This document shows, one piece after another, positions 15,633 through 15,898 of a DNA stretch of 15,898 nt (within the stretch, counting starts at the first letter, position 1; each line of letters starts with the position of its first letter). The DNA lies in contig SLPX01000057.1 in NCBI GenBank assembly GCA_007131745.1, positions 1 to 15,898 on the forward strand, written 5' to 3'. The position numbers and the translations under genes are program-made. A model generated the notes under the pieces. The model saw only the letters and a list, made by a program, of their open reading frames with translations. It did not search any database and was not told the DNA's origin. The DNA is from Myxococcales bacterium (GTDB lineage Bacteria; Myxococcota; Polyangia; HGW-17; SLPX01).

Positions 15633-15898
15633 TCAGTCCATTTTCATCATGCATTTCATGAACTTTTCGCAATCGGATTCCTTGTTGCATTTTTTTATCT
15701 TGTCTAGATTGTCTTTGTCCTTTTTGCACTCCTCGATGGCTTCCGAGCGGCCCTTCTTCAATGCTTCAGCCATTTCTTTGCCGCCTTCTTCTTCGCTCAT
15801 GCATTCGATCATCTTGTCGAAAGCCTTTTCACATGGGTCGCCGCATCCTGTGACGGCGAGTGCGCCGAGGCAAAAAACACAGGTGAGAATGAATGCGA
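15633..15898 (-). CDS. Small Cys-rich lipoprotein, copy 2 (5' end outside window)
   Basis: The frame runs off the window edge; by comparison with copy 1 only about the first four codons are missing. The readable product starts AFILTCVFCLGALAVTGCG, a lipoprotein signal, and continues with CEKAFDKMIEC (C-x9-C) and later C-x12-C-x5-C-x5-C, the same six-cysteine spacing as copy 1, ending KCMMKMD. The signal-peptide region is identical in DNA over 40 bases (15859-15898 against 15473-15512), while the middle has diverged. A recent tandem duplication is the simplest reading; function unknown. Confidence 0.85.
   Translation of the reverse strand, partial: AFILTCVFCLGALAVTGCGDPCEKAFDKMIECMSEEEGGKEMAEALKKGRSEAIEECKKDKDNLDKIKKCNKESDCEKFMKCMMKMD

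Noticed and set aside
1..15898. CRISPR arrays, tRNA/rRNA genes, insertion sequences, prophage genes
   Set aside because: No regularly spaced repeats, no cloverleaf or rRNA sequence recognised, and no transposase or phage protein in any long frame.

Overview
The window looks like a piece of chromosome from a Gram-negative bacterium that secretes and lipidates many proteins. At least four complete products carry lipobox-type signal peptides. The mix suggests the former Deltaproteobacteria (Myxococcota, Bradymonadota or a neighbour): giant TPR/DUF3857/transglutaminase-like proteins, an Asp-Pro linker and a Cys-rich module in a lipoprotein, and small Cys-rich lipoproteins. This placement is inference from gene style; no rRNA or marker gene is present.

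Layout. (1) Positions 1-2840 form a visibly AT-rich block. It holds the 3' end of an RHS polymorphic toxin gene, whose tip carries a His...Cys arrangement like clan CD (CHAT/C80-type) cysteine peptidases, followed by a leucine-rich-repeat lipoprotein in the position where an immunity protein would normally sit. (2) Positions 2841-4195 are sparsely coding. They contain one small lipoprotein with a free-standing subtilase-propeptide (I9)-like domain, and a G-rich tract that could fold as a hairpin or G-quadruplex. (3) On the minus strand, 4196-6334 encodes a large lipoprotein of the C45/penicillin-acyltransferase type (Ntn hydrolase). It carries a defensin-like six-cysteine module near its N-terminus and appears to have Ser where the family has its nucleophilic Cys. 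(4) A divergent regulatory region separates it from an ECF sigma factor gene (6562-7173, TTG start). (5) Two very large paralogous genes (7423-11310 and 11310-15206) overlap by one base (TGATG). Both have a beta-rich region, TPRs, DUF3857 and a transglutaminase-like domain. The first keeps the Cys-His-Asp triad and has a Sec signal peptide; the second is a lipoprotein that has lost all three catalytic residues. (6) On the minus strand at the right edge lie two tandem copies of a small Cys-rich lipoprotein gene, the second cut by the window end.

How they may work together: the RHS/LRR pair is plausibly a competition toxin with its protector. The active/inactive transglutaminase-like pair looks like an envelope enzyme with a lipid-anchored pseudoenzyme partner, translated in a coupled way. 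The ECF factor just upstream, with no recognisable anti-sigma gene beside it, could control this pair or be controlled elsewhere. No tRNA, rRNA, CRISPR array or insertion sequence was seen.
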